The notes under the pieces are model-generated. The model ran no database searches, was not told where the DNA came from, and worked only from the letters and a program-made list of their open reading frames with translations. A stretch of DNA of 64,000 nucleotides, taken from contig CANIBP010000029.1 of NCBI GenBank assembly GCA_947466075.1, positions 1-64,000 of the forward strand, given 5' to 3'. How positions within the stretch are numbered: position 1 is the first letter of the stretch; every line of letters starts with the position of its first letter. Position numbers and translations under genes: made by a program. This stretch comes from Verrucomicrobiaceae bacterium. Lineage in GTDB: Bacteria > Verrucomicrobiota > Verrucomicrobiia > Verrucomicrobiales > Verrucomicrobiaceae. Below, in pieces: positions 36,274 to 46,497 of this stretch.

Positions 36274-38103
36274 TCAATACACCGCTTTGCGATGAAATAG
36301 AAAACTCTCAATCAACAGCAAGGCGAGTGCGAGCCAGATCAATAGTTGCGGCCAGGTGCTGAAGGCGGATGCGGTGATGATAGGGGCTGCTGGCTGGTTG
36401 GAAAGAACAGTATCGGCGGGCAGGGCAGGGAGATTGGTTTCTGCATCGGAGATCAAAGCGCAGACACCACTGTGGTCACCGTTTTCCCAAGCTCCAATAC
36501 GATTGAGCGAGAGCAGGCCATTGGCTGGATCATCGGAGGTTTCAATGAATGCATTGCCATCCCAGGCATGCCATTGCACGAGGCTGCTGGCATTGAGCAT
36601 TGAGCCGGTGTGCAAGGTGCGCATGTCAGCGAGTGCGTCGTTGTTTTCGGTGCACCAGTAAAGTGCGTTGCCGAGGATGAGCGGGAACGATGGCAGCAGC
36701 GCGAGTTGTTCGGACTGCGAGGGCGAGAACGAGGTGACGACGATGCGCTGGCCACTGGATTCACCCGCAGCGAGCACCGGCTCTGTGCCAGCAATCCACA
36801 ACGGCTCTAGCGATGCGGGAAGATCGAGCACGGTGGTCTGTGTGACGGCGATGCGGCTGCTGCTGGCACGAAACAGCACGGGATGATCGGGCTGCACGGC
36901 ACGCACGCTGTCATGCGGCAGGCCCTTGAGCGGACGTGTGCGCAACGGGCCGGAGTTGGTCATAGGTGTGAGCGCGATCACAGGACGATCCGTGGGCCAC
37001 TCTTTAGGCAGCCAGTTTTCGAAGACATAGACATCAGGCTGTTCCTTCGGCGGCCATGCGGCAGGATCGCCTTTTTTCATTTCGATGCGACCGGCCTCAA
37101 TGAGCGATGAGAGCGCGAGTTCGGTGAAGGGGTCGGGCTTTTCAGCAAACCAAGCGACGGTGAGCGGCTTTGTTTTCGGCAGTGGAGCCGCAAGGCCATC
37201 ATCCCAGCCAAAACAATCGCCTGCGGTCTTCAAGCGCATCTCCAAGCGCTGACCACGCACGCCTTCGAGCGGCAGGATGAGCGAAGAGGAAGCGCCGGGA
37301 GCGAGTTCAAGCTCGCGCAGTTGGGCGATGCGGCCGGCAATGGTGATTTCGAGGGTGGAAGTGGTCTTGTCCTTGTTGCTCGCGGCAGTGCTGACTTTGA
37401 CAAAGGCCTCGTAACGATCACGTGCGAGCGGACTGTGACGGATTTGGAAGCCGGTGATGCCGACGTTGAGTGGTTCGGGCACTGCGACGGGAATCGAATC
37501 AATCGCAGCATCCGCAACGCTCGAATCTGCCGCCAGCCAGATACGAGAACGTGATTCGAGATCGGCGAGACGTTTGGCGACATTCAACGCGGCCTCGGTT
37601 TTGCCTTCGATAGGCGTTGGAGTGAGTTCATCGAGCAAGCGCAGACATTCACGACGGTTGCGGCTGCGTGAGAGCAGCACATGGGGGCGTGCGTCGAAGG
37701 CAATGAGCGATAGCACAACCTGATCGGGCAACGAGCGGATGCGATCCTTCACGCGGCGTTTCGCTTCATCGAGTCGGGTGCGGCCTTGCATATCTTTGGC
37801 AGACATTGATGCGGAACGATCCACGACAATGACGACTGCGCCTGGTGAATCAGCCGAGAGATTGCTGCTGGGCCGTGCGAGAGCGAGGATGGCGAAGAGC
37901 AGCACCAGCAGCGTGAGCAGCAGCGAAAACCATTTCTTAATGCGGCGCAGCCACGCGGACTCCTGATGCTCACGTGCGAGCGATTTGAAGAACAGCAGCG
38001 TCGAGACCGGCACCCGCTTCGCCTGTCGGCGGAACAACCACAGCGCCAGCGGGATCAGCGCGAGCCATGCGAGGTGCAGGTAGCTGGGGTTGAGGAAGCG
38101 CAT
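36274..38103 (-). CDS. BatA-like membrane protein with VWA domain
   Basis: Seen: N-terminal BatA region with two hydrophobic helices (LHLAWLALIPLALWLF and WFSLLLTLLVLLFAILALA, up to about residue 80), then a von Willebrand A domain with an intact MIDAS start VVDRSASMS (about 92-100), a long beta-rich middle part, and a C-terminal TM helix (LLIWLALALLLIESFLFH). 609 aa. Relatives sit in Bacteroides-aerotolerance/MoxR clusters, but no MoxR ATPase is present here. It lies 4 bp from aroB on the same strand. Confidence 0.82.
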   Translation of the reverse strand: MRFLNPSYLHLAWLALIPLALWLFRRQAKRVPVSTLLFFKSLAREHQESAWLRRIKKWFSLLLTLLVLLFAILALARPSSNLSADSPGAVVIVVDRSASMSAKDMQGRTRLDEAKRRVKDRIRSLPDQVVLSLIAFDARPHVLLSRSRNRRECLRLLDELTPTPIEGKTEAALNVAKRLADLESRSRIWLAADSSVADAAIDSIPVAVPEPLNVGITGFQIRHSPLARDRYEAFVKVSTAASNKDKTTSTLEITIAGRIAQLRELELAPGASSSLILPLEGVRGQRLEMRLKTAGDCFGWDDGLAAPLPKTKPLTVAWFAEKPDPFTELALSSLIEAGRIEMKKGDPAAWPPKEQPDVYVFENWLPKEWPTDRPVIALTPMTNSGPLRTRPLKGLPHDSVRAVQPDHPVLFRASSSRIAVTQTTVLDLPASLEPLWIAGTEPVLAAGESSGQRIVVTSFSPSQSEQLALLPSFPLILGNALYWCTENNDALADMRTLHTGSMLNASSLVQWHAWDGNAFIETSDDPANGLLSLNRIGAWENGDHSGVCALISDAETNLPALPADTVLSNQPAAPIITASAFSTWPQLLIWLALALLLIESFLFHRKAVY

Positions 38104-38106
38104 GCG

Positions 38107-39207
38107 TCATTTACGCAATTCATCCAGCGCCTGCTTCAGGTGGCCTTCGATCACATCTTTGCTGACGTAGGCTTCACCGATCTTGCGCAGGAGGACGAAG
38201 CGGATCTTGCCGTTCTCGAATTTTTTGTCCATGCGGGCGATGCGCATGATCTCGTCGGTGTCGAGGTCGTCAGGAAGCTTGGTGGGCAGGTCACAGAGCT
38301 TGAGCAGCGTCACGATGCGTTCGTAGTCCTCGCTGGTGAGGTCGGAGATTTGCGCGGAGAGCCACGCAGCGGCACGCAGGCCGAGGCTGATGGCTTCACC
38401 ATGCAGCAGCCTGCCATAACCGGCGGCGGCTTCGATGGCATGTCCCAAAGTGTGGCCGAAATTGAGCAGCGCACGCGTGCCGATGGTTTCGTACTCGTCG
38501 GCTTCTACGATCACGGCCTTGATGGCGATGTTGCGGCGAATGAGGCCGACGATGTCACCTTTGCCCGCAGCGATGTTCTCGATGGCCTTGAACATGGAGG
38601 CATCGCGGATGCAGGCGTGCTTGATGATTTCAGCGAAACCTTCGTTCCATTCGCGTGTGGGGAGCGAGCTGAGCGTGTCGAGGTCAGCGATGACATGTAC
38701 GGGCTGGTGGAAGACGCCGACCATGTTTTTGGCGTCAGGCAGGTTCACGCCGGTCTTGCCGCCGACGGAGCTATCGACTTGTGACAGCACGGTGGTTGGC
38801 ACCTGCACGTAGGGAATGCCGCGCTGATAAATCGAGGCGCAGAAACCGGCGAGATCACCAATGACGCCGCCGCCGAGGGCGACGACGAAGCTTTTGCGGT
38901 CCAGACCGAAGCGCACCATTTCGCTGAGCACGGATTGACTCCAAGTCAGCGATTTGGACGACTCACCCGCAGGCACGGTGATGAGATGCGGCTCCTTACC
39001 GACGGCACGCAGGCTTTGCAGCACGGTTTCGGCATACAGCGGTCCGACGTTTGAGTCGGTGACGACGGCGCACTTTACGCGGTCCGGCATTTTCTTGTTC
39101 ACTTCCTCGCCGAGTGTCTTCAAGAGATCACGTCCCACCTGCACCAGGTAGCTGCGTGGACCTAGGTTGACGAAGACGGGACGGACTGGCTGGACGGGCG
39201 GAGGCAT
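38107..39207 (-). CDS. aroB: 3-dehydroquinate synthase
   Basis: Second step of the shikimate pathway; NAD and metal dependent. Seen: VALGGGVIGDLAGFCASIYQ, VPTTVLSQVDSSVGGKTGVN, and the metal-binding histidines in LLNFGHTLGHAIEA and LLHGEAISLG. 366 aa from MPPPVQP (ATG 39205-39207); an upstream in-frame ATG would run further into miaA. It overlaps the miaA 3' end by 46 bp. Confidence 0.95.
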   Translation of the reverse strand: MPPPVQPVRPVFVNLGPRSYLVQVGRDLLKTLGEEVNKKMPDRVKCAVVTDSNVGPLYAETVLQSLRAVGKEPHLITVPAGESSKSLTWSQSVLSEMVRFGLDRKSFVVALGGGVIGDLAGFCASIYQRGIPYVQVPTTVLSQVDSSVGGKTGVNLPDAKNMVGVFHQPVHVIADLDTLSSLPTREWNEGFAEIIKHACIRDASMFKAIENIAAGKGDIVGLIRRNIAIKAVIVEADEYETIGTRALLNFGHTLGHAIEAAAGYGRLLHGEAISLGLRAAAWLSAQISDLTSEDYERIVTLLKLCDLPTKLPDDLDTDEIMRIARMDKKFENGKIRFVLLRKIGEAYVSKDVIEGHLKQALDELRK

Positions 39208-40100
39208 GGAAAGAGTTCGAAGATGCGGGAGAGTGGGTAATCTGCCGTCGGAACGGAATCGAGGCAAATCGTTTGGAAGCAGCGTTCGCGTCTAAACCAA
39301 GTGATCTGGCGCTTCGCGTAACGCCGCGTGGCCTGCTGGATGGCGGCGATGGTGTCGGTGAGAGACACGTGTCCGGCGAGATGCTCGCGCACCTCATGAA
39401 TGCCGATGGCTTTCTCTGCCGTGGGCGAGAGCTCACCGAGCGCGGCGACTTCGGCGATCAACCCGGTCTCCATCATGGTCAGCGTGCGCTGATTGATGCG
39501 GGCGTAGAGCGTCTCGCGGTTCCAGTCGAGGATGACGCCGTTCACCTGCGGTTCTGTTGCTGCAAACGAACGTCGCAGGCCGGACTGCGGCCGTCCAGCG
39601 AGCAGGCAGATTTCCAGCGCGCGCTCGACATAGCGCGGATTGCGCAGGTTCACGCTGGTGGCGGCCGCGGGATCGCGCTGCAGCAGCCAGACGATTTTTT
39701 CCCCGGCGCTGAGATGCTTGAAATGCTCTCGCAAGGCCGGTGAGGCGGCGGGCAGGGGAGACAGGCCGTGCGTGAGCGCCTTGAGGTACAGCCCCGAGCC
39801 GCCGACCACGATGGGAACACGACCACGTGCCGCGATGTCCTCGATCATCGGCACTGCGAGTGAGTGATAACGCTGTGCATCACAGGATTCCGTGAGCGGC
39901 AGCACGCCGTAGAGATGATGCGGCACGCGGGTCATCTCGGCGGCGGCAGGTTTGGCCGTGAGGATGTTCATCCCGGCATAGAGCTGAAAGGCGTCCGCAT
40001 TGACGATCTCACCACCGATCTTCTCCGCTAATGCGATGGAGAGAGCCGATTTACCGGAAGCGGTTGGGCCGACGATGAAGATGGTGCAGGCAGGAAGCAT
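39162..40100 (-). CDS. miaA: tRNA dimethylallyltransferase
   Basis: Adds the dimethylallyl group to A37 of tRNAs reading codons that start with U. Seen: P-loop IVGPTASGKSALSIALAEK (about residues 9-27), DAFQLYAGMNILTAKP, VVGGSGLYLKALTHG, and the RYAKRQITWFRRE motif near 260. 312 aa. 7 bp after a 48-codon gene and overlapping aroB. Confidence 0.95.
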   Translation of the reverse strand: MLPACTIFIVGPTASGKSALSIALAEKIGGEIVNADAFQLYAGMNILTAKPAAAEMTRVPHHLYGVLPLTESCDAQRYHSLAVPMIEDIAARGRVPIVVGGSGLYLKALTHGLSPLPAASPALREHFKHLSAGEKIVWLLQRDPAAATSVNLRNPRYVERALEICLLAGRPQSGLRRSFAATEPQVNGVILDWNRETLYARINQRTLTMMETGLIAEVAALGELSPTAEKAIGIHEVREHLAGHVSLTDTIAAIQQATRRYAKRQITWFRRERCFQTICLDSVPTADYPLSRIFELFPCLRPSSQSVPSSST

Positions 40101-40107
40101 GCGGGGA

Positions 40108-40254
40108 TCACGCGATATGTTCGCGGATTAGACCGCCGAAGACCGCTCCTACACGCCAGAAATTTTCTTCGCGGCCGAAGGGGCCGTCGCTGCACATGAC
40201 GATGGCATAGGGTGGGCAGAGCGCCGAACGGGGGATGTCGCGGCGGGTGTTCAT
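40108..40254 (-). CDS. Small 48-aa protein
   Basis: A 48-codon frame with ATG at 40252-40254 overlapping the stop of the upstream VWA gene (ATGA) and a TGA stop 7 bp before miaA. The translation begins MNTRRDIPRSALCPPYAIVM and ends with GGLIREHIA; no known domain, no TM helix, two Cys. The precise coupling on both sides and the lack of any other gene in the interval argue for a real gene. No function known. Confidence 0.5.
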   Translation of the reverse strand: MNTRRDIPRSALCPPYAIVMCSDGPFGREENFWRVGAVFGGLIREHIA

Positions 40255-41609
40255 GGCGGAATGGTGAACGTGCCGCCGCAGGCGTTGGCGATTTGATTGA
40301 GGAGCGAGAGCTGATCGAGGTTTTGAGCAGGTTCTTCGCCAATGCTGATGGTGTGGATGCGGGTTTGGAATTTGGTGTGGATGCGGGTGGCGAGTTCCAG
40401 CACGTATTGCGGCGTGCCGTCGCTGGGAGCGCCGTCGCTGAGGAAGTAGATGGCGTCGAGGTTACCGTCGGGCAGCATTTTGGTCAGTGCATGGGTCAAG
40501 GCCTCGCACATGGGGGTGCCGCCGTCGGCTTGGATGCGTTCGATGAAGCGCTCCGCCTGCTTGTGGTTTTTTTCGGTGTTGGTCTCGATACCTCGGGCGG
40601 GGAAGCAGGAGTCGATGTTTTCACCAAAGGTGATGATACCGTAGCGCAGCTTGTCCGGCATGTTTTGCATGGCAGTAAGGAGGTTGCCCATCTGCGCCTT
40701 GAGTCTGCCGATGCGGTCGTCCTGCGTCATGCTGCCGCTGACATCGAGGATGAAGAGTGCGCCTTTGGCTTTGAACTCCATGCCGTAGAACGAGCCCATG
40801 TTGTTCATGGCGGGATCATCCAGCGGTTTGAGAAGTTTCTGCGTCTTTAGAAAGTTCGCATAGTCAGTGCGGGTGAGTTTTTTCCACGGGATGTTCGCGC
40901 CTTGCTCAACGAGCCAGGCTTTCCATTTGTCCACGTCGGTCGCAAAACCCTGACCGGTGAGGCGATAGAGCGCGCACTGGGCGATGTCGCCGATGGCGTC
41001 ATCGCCGAGATGCGGCAGGAGCGCCTCGACGGCCTTGACGTTCTGCATGCCGCCGAGGGCTTCCGCTGCGCAAGCACGCATGACGTGGGCGCAGGCGGGA
41101 TCGAGCATGGTGGCGATGCGAGTCACGACGACTTCAGGATTGTCGGGAAAGGCGCCGAGCGCCTTGGCGGCGAGGGCCACGTGTTCGGGATCGCGCACGG
41201 CATTGAGCGGGCCTTTGATCTGGGTGAGCATGTTCCAGAAGACGGTGCGCGCCTCCAGCAGGCCGATGCCGGCGAAGAACATGAGTTCATCGTCACTGCA
41301 TGACGAATGTTTGACCAGCCAGTCGGCCAGTGCTTTGCGTCCTTCGCCCGCAGGCCAGGCGGCAACAATTTCGGCAAGACGCAGCTTCATGCCGGTGCCG
41401 ACTTTTTTGTCACTGACGATGCTGAGCACGGCATCGCCCGTCAATTTGGCGGCGGGCATGTCTTTCAGCAGCGTGAGTGCCTCCTGATTGCCAATGCGTG
41501 CCGCCTTGACGATGGTTTTGAGCTGCTCCTCGGTCTCGTCTGCTGCACGCAGGCAGACATTGGCCAAAACGAGTGCCATGCAGGATGAGAGGCACCAGCG
41601 CATCGTCAT
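40251..41609 (-). CDS. Secreted protein with HEAT-like repeats and a VWA domain
   Basis: Seen: N-terminal signal peptide (CLSSCMALVLANVCLRAAD, about 5-23), helical repeats of HEAT type (about 30-240), then a von Willebrand A domain with MIDAS FILDVSGSMTQDD (about residue 280) and YFLSDGAPSDGTPQ. 452 aa. Expected in the periplasm or outer surface. Operon with a 48-codon gene and miaA; twin thioredoxin-like genes lie upstream. Function unknown. Confidence 0.8.
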   Translation of the reverse strand: MTMRWCLSSCMALVLANVCLRAADETEEQLKTIVKAARIGNQEALTLLKDMPAAKLTGDAVLSIVSDKKVGTGMKLRLAEIVAAWPAGEGRKALADWLVKHSSCSDDELMFFAGIGLLEARTVFWNMLTQIKGPLNAVRDPEHVALAAKALGAFPDNPEVVVTRIATMLDPACAHVMRACAAEALGGMQNVKAVEALLPHLGDDAIGDIAQCALYRLTGQGFATDVDKWKAWLVEQGANIPWKKLTRTDYANFLKTQKLLKPLDDPAMNNMGSFYGMEFKAKGALFILDVSGSMTQDDRIGRLKAQMGNLLTAMQNMPDKLRYGIITFGENIDSCFPARGIETNTEKNHKQAERFIERIQADGGTPMCEALTHALTKMLPDGNLDAIYFLSDGAPSDGTPQYVLELATRIHTKFQTRIHTISIGEEPAQNLDQLSLLNQIANACGGTFTIPP

Positions 41610-41625
41610 GGGTAGGCCTAGCGGG

Positions 41626-42051
41626 TTAACGGGCTTCCTTTTTAAGCTCTGCCAGCATGCTGGCGCTGTAGCCGACCCAGCGTTTGAGTCCTCTGCCGCT
41701 GGAGCTGACCAAAATGATGGTGGGGTAGCCGTCGATCTTGAATTTGTCCTTCAATCCGGCGTTCTGCTTCTTCAGCTCCTCGGGCAGCGTTTTGCTGCGG
41801 GGGTAGTCCAGTTCAACGAGTACCAGTTCCTTTTCCGCCAGCTTCTTGAACTCGTCCGTGGAGAAGACTTCCTTATCGAGCTTGATACACCAACCGCACC
41901 AGTCGGAGCCGGTGAAGTCGAGGAGCGCTTTTTTCTTTTCCTCCTTCGCTTTGGAGAGAGAACCTTTGTAATCCTCACTCCAGCCAGCCTTAGGTTCGGC
42001 GAGAGCAAAGGTAGTTATAAGAGTAAGTGTGGCGAGAATGAGTGTTTTCAT
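41626..42051 (-). CDS. Periplasmic thioredoxin-like protein
   Basis: Seen: signal peptide (residues about 1-18, cut after ALA), thioredoxin fold with active site DWCGWCIKLD (CxxC, about residue 52) and cis-Pro segment DGYPTIILV. 141 aa. A close paralogue lies 21 bp upstream. Thioredoxin_7/DsbD-gamma-like; probably reduces or traps periplasmic disulfides. Confidence 0.85.
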   Translation of the reverse strand: MKTLILATLTLITTFALAEPKAGWSEDYKGSLSKAKEEKKKALLDFTGSDWCGWCIKLDKEVFSTDEFKKLAEKELVLVELDYPRSKTLPEELKKQNAGLKDKFKIDGYPTIILVSSSGRGLKRWVGYSASMLAELKKEAR

Positions 42052-42072
42052 GGAGCTCTAGGTGGTCGTGAT

Positions 42073-42519
42073 TTATTTGGATTCAGTTTTGGGGGTGCCG
42101 ACTTTTTCCTTGATCTTAGAGAGCAGTTCTGGGTCGTAGCCTACCCAGCGGGCTGCCTCTTTGCCTTCGCTGTCGAGTAGAACGATGGTGGGGTAGCCGT
42201 TCACCATAAACTTGGCGTTGAGAGCATCGTTCTGTGTTTTGGTCTTCTTCGGCAAGGTTTTGTTGTGCGGGAAGTCCAGTTCCACTAGAACGAGGCTTTC
42301 TTTGGCAAACTTTTTAAAGGCGGATTTGGAAAAGACCTCGTCATCCAGTTTGATGCAGTAACCGCACCAATCGGAGCCGGTGAAGTCGAGTAGCACCATT
42401 TTCTTTTCCTCCTTGGCCTTGGCGAGAGATTTTTCAAAGTCGTCATCCCAGCCGGTCTTGGCCAGAATAGAGGTTGTGGCAGCGATAAAAGCGAGGGTGG
42501 TTAGGAACAGTGTTTTCAT
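42073..42519 (-). CDS. Periplasmic thioredoxin-like protein, tandem paralogue
   Basis: Same layout as its neighbour: signal peptide (about 1-20), active site DWCGYCIKLD and cis-Pro NGYPTIVLL. 148 aa. The two proteins share the GSDWCG-YCIKLD-EVFS and VELD-P--KTLP patterns throughout, so they arose by tandem duplication; the middle CxxC residue differs (Gly-Trp versus Gly-Tyr), which may tune redox potential. Confidence 0.85.
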   Translation of the reverse strand: MKTLFLTTLAFIAATTSILAKTGWDDDFEKSLAKAKEEKKMVLLDFTGSDWCGYCIKLDDEVFSKSAFKKFAKESLVLVELDFPHNKTLPKKTKTQNDALNAKFMVNGYPTIVLLDSEGKEAARWVGYDPELLSKIKEKVGTPKTESK

Positions 42520-42815
42520 AGGAGTGTCAGACTGATTTCATCGCGAGGTTATGAAGGCGATGCCGCTAAGCCAAGCCTAAAATTGATCCGGCGATAGTTA
42601 CAAGGGGGGGGGATGGGGGCACGCCGAAGCACTTTTGAGTCTTTCGGAAAGATTGGAAATAATCTTTGACAGAAATGCCGAGCGTCCTACTTTCGTCCAC
42701 TTTTTCGGTAAGAAAGCCGGGGCGTACTGTCTCTAGACATCAGTCTGAGAGATTTGCATTCCCCGGTTTTATTGTCGAAAGAGGAGGAGGTCTCTCACGA
42801 GGCTGCCGCAGGTTT
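42520..42815 (+). promoter_or_regulatory. Promoter/leader region of the tRNA-Thr-tuf block
   Basis: 296-bp non-coding stretch. A perfect -35 hexamer TTGACA is at 42666-42671; the best -10 candidate, TACTTT at 42688-42693 (16-bp spacing), is weak. Further on, 42730-42752 can form a hairpin (TCTC-AGAC pairing with GTCT-GAGA). A G-run lies at 42604-42612. The region should contain the promoter of the long plus-strand operon. Confidence 0.35.
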
Positions 42816-42890
42816 GCTGTTATAGCTCAGTGGTAGAGCACGTCCTTGGTAAGGACGAGGTCGAGGGTTCAAGTCCCTCTAACAGCTCCA
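42816..42890 (+). tRNA. tRNA-Thr (GGT)
   Basis: Cloverleaf with acceptor stem GCTGTTA/TAACAGC, D-arm AGCTCAGTGGTAGAGC, anticodon loop TTGGTAA (anticodon GGT), T-arm GAGGGTTCAAGTCCCTC and encoded CCA. It lies 76 bp upstream of tuf, the classical tRNA-tuf arrangement. Confidence 0.95.
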
Positions 42891-42966
42891 GTGGCGAATT
42901 GTGGGGATCTTCGAAACACGACAAACGAAACCAGTCCCTAGCGCACCCCCTCAACTAACCTACTCC

Positions 42967-44151
<1,185 letters not shown>

Positions 44152-44300
44152 GCCCGCGCAATTCGTTTGTCTCGAACCCTGCCGGGTCTGGCGCACAGAT
44201 CCGGTAGTGGTTTCGTCTCCTAACCGAGGCGAAGGAGGCCGCGACTTGCCAAACCGTCATCCATCGTTATTCATTCCGGGAAGCGTTTTCGCTCACACAC

Positions 44301-44376
44301 AGGTCAGTAGCTCAATTGGTAGAGTAGCGGTCTCCAAAACCGTTGGTTGTGGGTTCGAGTCCCTCCTGGCCTGCCA
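44301..44376 (+). tRNA. tRNA-Trp (CCA)
   Basis: Acceptor stem AGGTCAG pairs with CTGGCCT (with one G-T pair), D-arm AGCTCAATTGGTAGAGT, anticodon stem-loop CGGTCTCCAAAACCG with anticodon CCA, T-arm GTGGGTTCGAGTCCCTC, encoded CCA end. Located between tuf and secE as in many bacteria. Confidence 0.95.
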
Positions 44377-44421
44377 GCGAACATCCCGAGAACATTCCCC
44401 CAGAAAGTCGCAACGCTTCAC

Positions 44422-44640
44422 ATGAGCCGCATCCGCAAATACATCAGCGAAGTCTACCTTGAACTCAAGAAGGCCACATGGCCATGGGATCCCAAGGAGA
44501 AGGGCTTCGCCAAATACCGCGAATTGAATGAGTCCACCGTGGTGGTTTTCATCGCGATGATCCTGCTCGGAGCCTTTGTGGCCGCGTTCGACATCAGCTT
44601 CAAGTGGGCCTTCGAGGCTGCGCAAAAGCTGGGCATGTAG
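44422..44640 (+). CDS. secE: Preprotein translocase subunit SecE
   Basis: Small SecYEG subunit. Seen: MSRIRKYISEVYLELKKATW amphipathic N-terminus, then one TM helix (VVVFIAMILLGAFVAAFDIS, about 43-62). 72 aa, the short one-helix form. Position between tRNA-Trp and nusG is the conserved one. Confidence 0.94.
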   Translation: MSRIRKYISEVYLELKKATWPWDPKEKGFAKYRELNESTVVVFIAMILLGAFVAAFDISFKWAFEAAQKLGM

Positions 44641-44676
44641 TCTTCATTTCACCAACCCCTCTTCCCCCGAAACCTT

Positions 44677-45246
44677 ATGGGAGCCATCCCTGCACCCCGC
44701 GACCAGTGGTTCGTCATCCACGTCCGCTCCGGCCTTGAAATGAAGGTCCGAGACAGCATGCTCCGCCGTATTGAAACGGAGGAGATGGGGGACTATGTCT
44801 TCCAAGTGCTCGTTCCCATGGAACGCGTGGCCGAAGTCAAGAAAGGCAAGCGCTCAGAGAGTAATCGCAAGTTCTTCCCCGGCTACGTCATCGTCAATTG
44901 CCACCTTCTCGACGAACACAACCGCCTCGTCGACAAGACCTGGTATTTCGTCAAGGAAACCGATGGCGTCCTCAATTTCGCCGGTGCCAAGGACCACCCC
45001 ATCGCCATGCGTGCCAAAGAGGTCGAAGCGATGCTCTCCCAAGTCCGCGACAAGGACGAAGGCGCTGTGCCGAAGATCGCCTTCAATCTCGGTGACACTG
45101 TGCGTGTTGCCGATGGTCCCTTCGAGAGCCAGACCGGCATTGTCGAAGAAATCGATCCGGTGCGCGGCGTGCTGCGCGTCTCCGTCAACATCTTCGGTCG
45201 CTCGACTCCGGTCGATCTCGAATACTGGCAGGTGGAAAAGGCATAA
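44677..45246 (+). CDS. nusG: Transcription antitermination factor NusG
   Basis: Couples RNA polymerase to ribosomes/Rho. Seen: N-terminal NGN domain (WFVIHVRSGLEMKVRDSML ... FFPGYVIV) and C-terminal KOW motif (FNLGDTVRVADGPFESQTG, about 131-149). 189 aa. In the conserved order secE-nusG-rplK. Confidence 0.97.
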   Translation: MGAIPAPRDQWFVIHVRSGLEMKVRDSMLRRIETEEMGDYVFQVLVPMERVAEVKKGKRSESNRKFFPGYVIVNCHLLDEHNRLVDKTWYFVKETDGVLNFAGAKDHPIAMRAKEVEAMLSQVRDKDEGAVPKIAFNLGDTVRVADGPFESQTGIVEEIDPVRGVLRVSVNIFGRSTPVDLEYWQVEKA

Positions 45247-45301
45247 AGCCGCCTGAATCACTCACTCAATTTCATCCCAAGCAAGCAAGGAACACAAACA
45301 C

Positions 45302-45727
45302 ATGGCCAAGGAAATCATCAAACTCATCAAGCTTCAGATCAAGGCTGGAGCCGCCAACCCCGCACCGCCCATTGGCCCTGCTCTCGGTCAGGCCGGTGTG
45401 AACATCATGGCTTTCTGCAAGGAATTCAATGCTGCCACTGCGAAAGCCGGCGGTGACGTGCTGCCCACTGTCATTACCGTTTACAAAGATAAGAGCTTCA
45501 CCTTCATCACCAAGCAGCCGCCTGCTTCCAACCTCCTGAAAAAGGTGGCGAATATCGCCTCCGGCTCCGGTGAGGCCAGCAAGAAGAAAGTTGCCAAAAT
45601 CACCAAGGCCCAGCTCCTCGAAGCCACCAAGATGAAGCTGGCAGACCTTAACACCACTGACCTCGAACGTGCCTCCCGCATCATGGCTGGCACCGCACGT
45701 CAGATGGGCATCGACATCGCTGATTAA
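45302..45727 (+). CDS. rplK: 50S ribosomal protein L11
   Basis: Part of the GTPase-associated centre. Seen: IKLQIKAGAANPAPPIGPAL near the N-terminus, and a C-terminal RNA-binding domain with MAGTARQMGIDI. 141 aa, standard. Confidence 0.98.
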   Translation: MAKEIIKLIKLQIKAGAANPAPPIGPALGQAGVNIMAFCKEFNAATAKAGGDVLPTVITVYKDKSFTFITKQPPASNLLKKVANIASGSGEASKKKVAKITKAQLLEATKMKLADLNTTDLERASRIMAGTARQMGIDIAD

Positions 45728-45780
45728 TCCCCCAACCCAAGCAGGAGAACGTCACAGTTCGCCACTACTGCACACACACC

Positions 45781-46479
45781 ATGCAAAAGAGAAGCAAACG
45801 TTACAAGAAAGCCGCCGAGATGGTTCCGGCAGGCAAGGTTTTCACGCTTGAAGAAGCGGCCGACCTCCTGCGCAAACTCCCCGGCACGAAGTTCAACCAG
45901 ACCGTTACCCTGTCATTCCGTATGGGTGTCGATCCGAAGAAGAGCGACCAGATGGTGCGCGGCACTTGCCCACTGCCTCATGGCTCCGGCAAGACCGTGC
46001 GTGTCGCCGTGTTCGCCCAAGGTGCTGCCGCTGATGCCGCCAAGGCCGCCGGTGCTGACATCGTCGGCAACGAAGACCTCATCGCCAAGGTAAAGGAAGG
46101 CTTCACCGATTTCGATGTCGCCATCGCCACACCAGCCGCGATGAATGAAGTTCGCAAGCTCGGTAAACAACTCGGCCCACGTGGTTTGATGCCCAATCCT
46201 CGTACTGGCACCGTCACTGAAGACACTGCCGCCGCAGTGAAGGCTGTGAAAGCTGGTCGCGCTGACTTCAAACTCGACAAGAATGGCAACATCGCCTCCT
46301 CCGTCGGCAAAGCCTCTTTCGAGGTGAGCCAGCTCGCCGAAAACGCCACCTCGCTCATCGAAGCGGTCGTGCGTGCCAAGCCTGCCTCCGCCCGTGGCCG
46401 TTATGTCGAAACCATGACACTCGCCGCCACCATGTCGCCTGCGCTCCGCATCGACGTGTCGAAGTACATCAAACTCTAA
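45781..46479 (+). CDS. rplA: 50S ribosomal protein L1
   Basis: Forms the L1 stalk. Seen: RSKRYKKAAEMV at the start, GPRGLMPNPRTGTVT in the middle and the C-terminal MSPALRIDVSKY. 232 aa. 53 bp after rplK and 18 bp before rplJ. Confidence 0.98.
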   Translation: MQKRSKRYKKAAEMVPAGKVFTLEEAADLLRKLPGTKFNQTVTLSFRMGVDPKKSDQMVRGTCPLPHGSGKTVRVAVFAQGAAADAAKAAGADIVGNEDLIAKVKEGFTDFDVAIATPAAMNEVRKLGKQLGPRGLMPNPRTGTVTEDTAAAVKAVKAGRADFKLDKNGNIASSVGKASFEVSQLAENATSLIEAVVRAKPASARGRYVETMTLAATMSPALRIDVSKYIKL

Positions 46480-46497
46480 CCCACGCAGCACTGACAC

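Noticed and set aside
42604..42612. G-run before the tRNA-Thr gene as a quadruplex element
   Set aside because: There is one main run with a single partner nearby; four spaced G-tracts were not clear.
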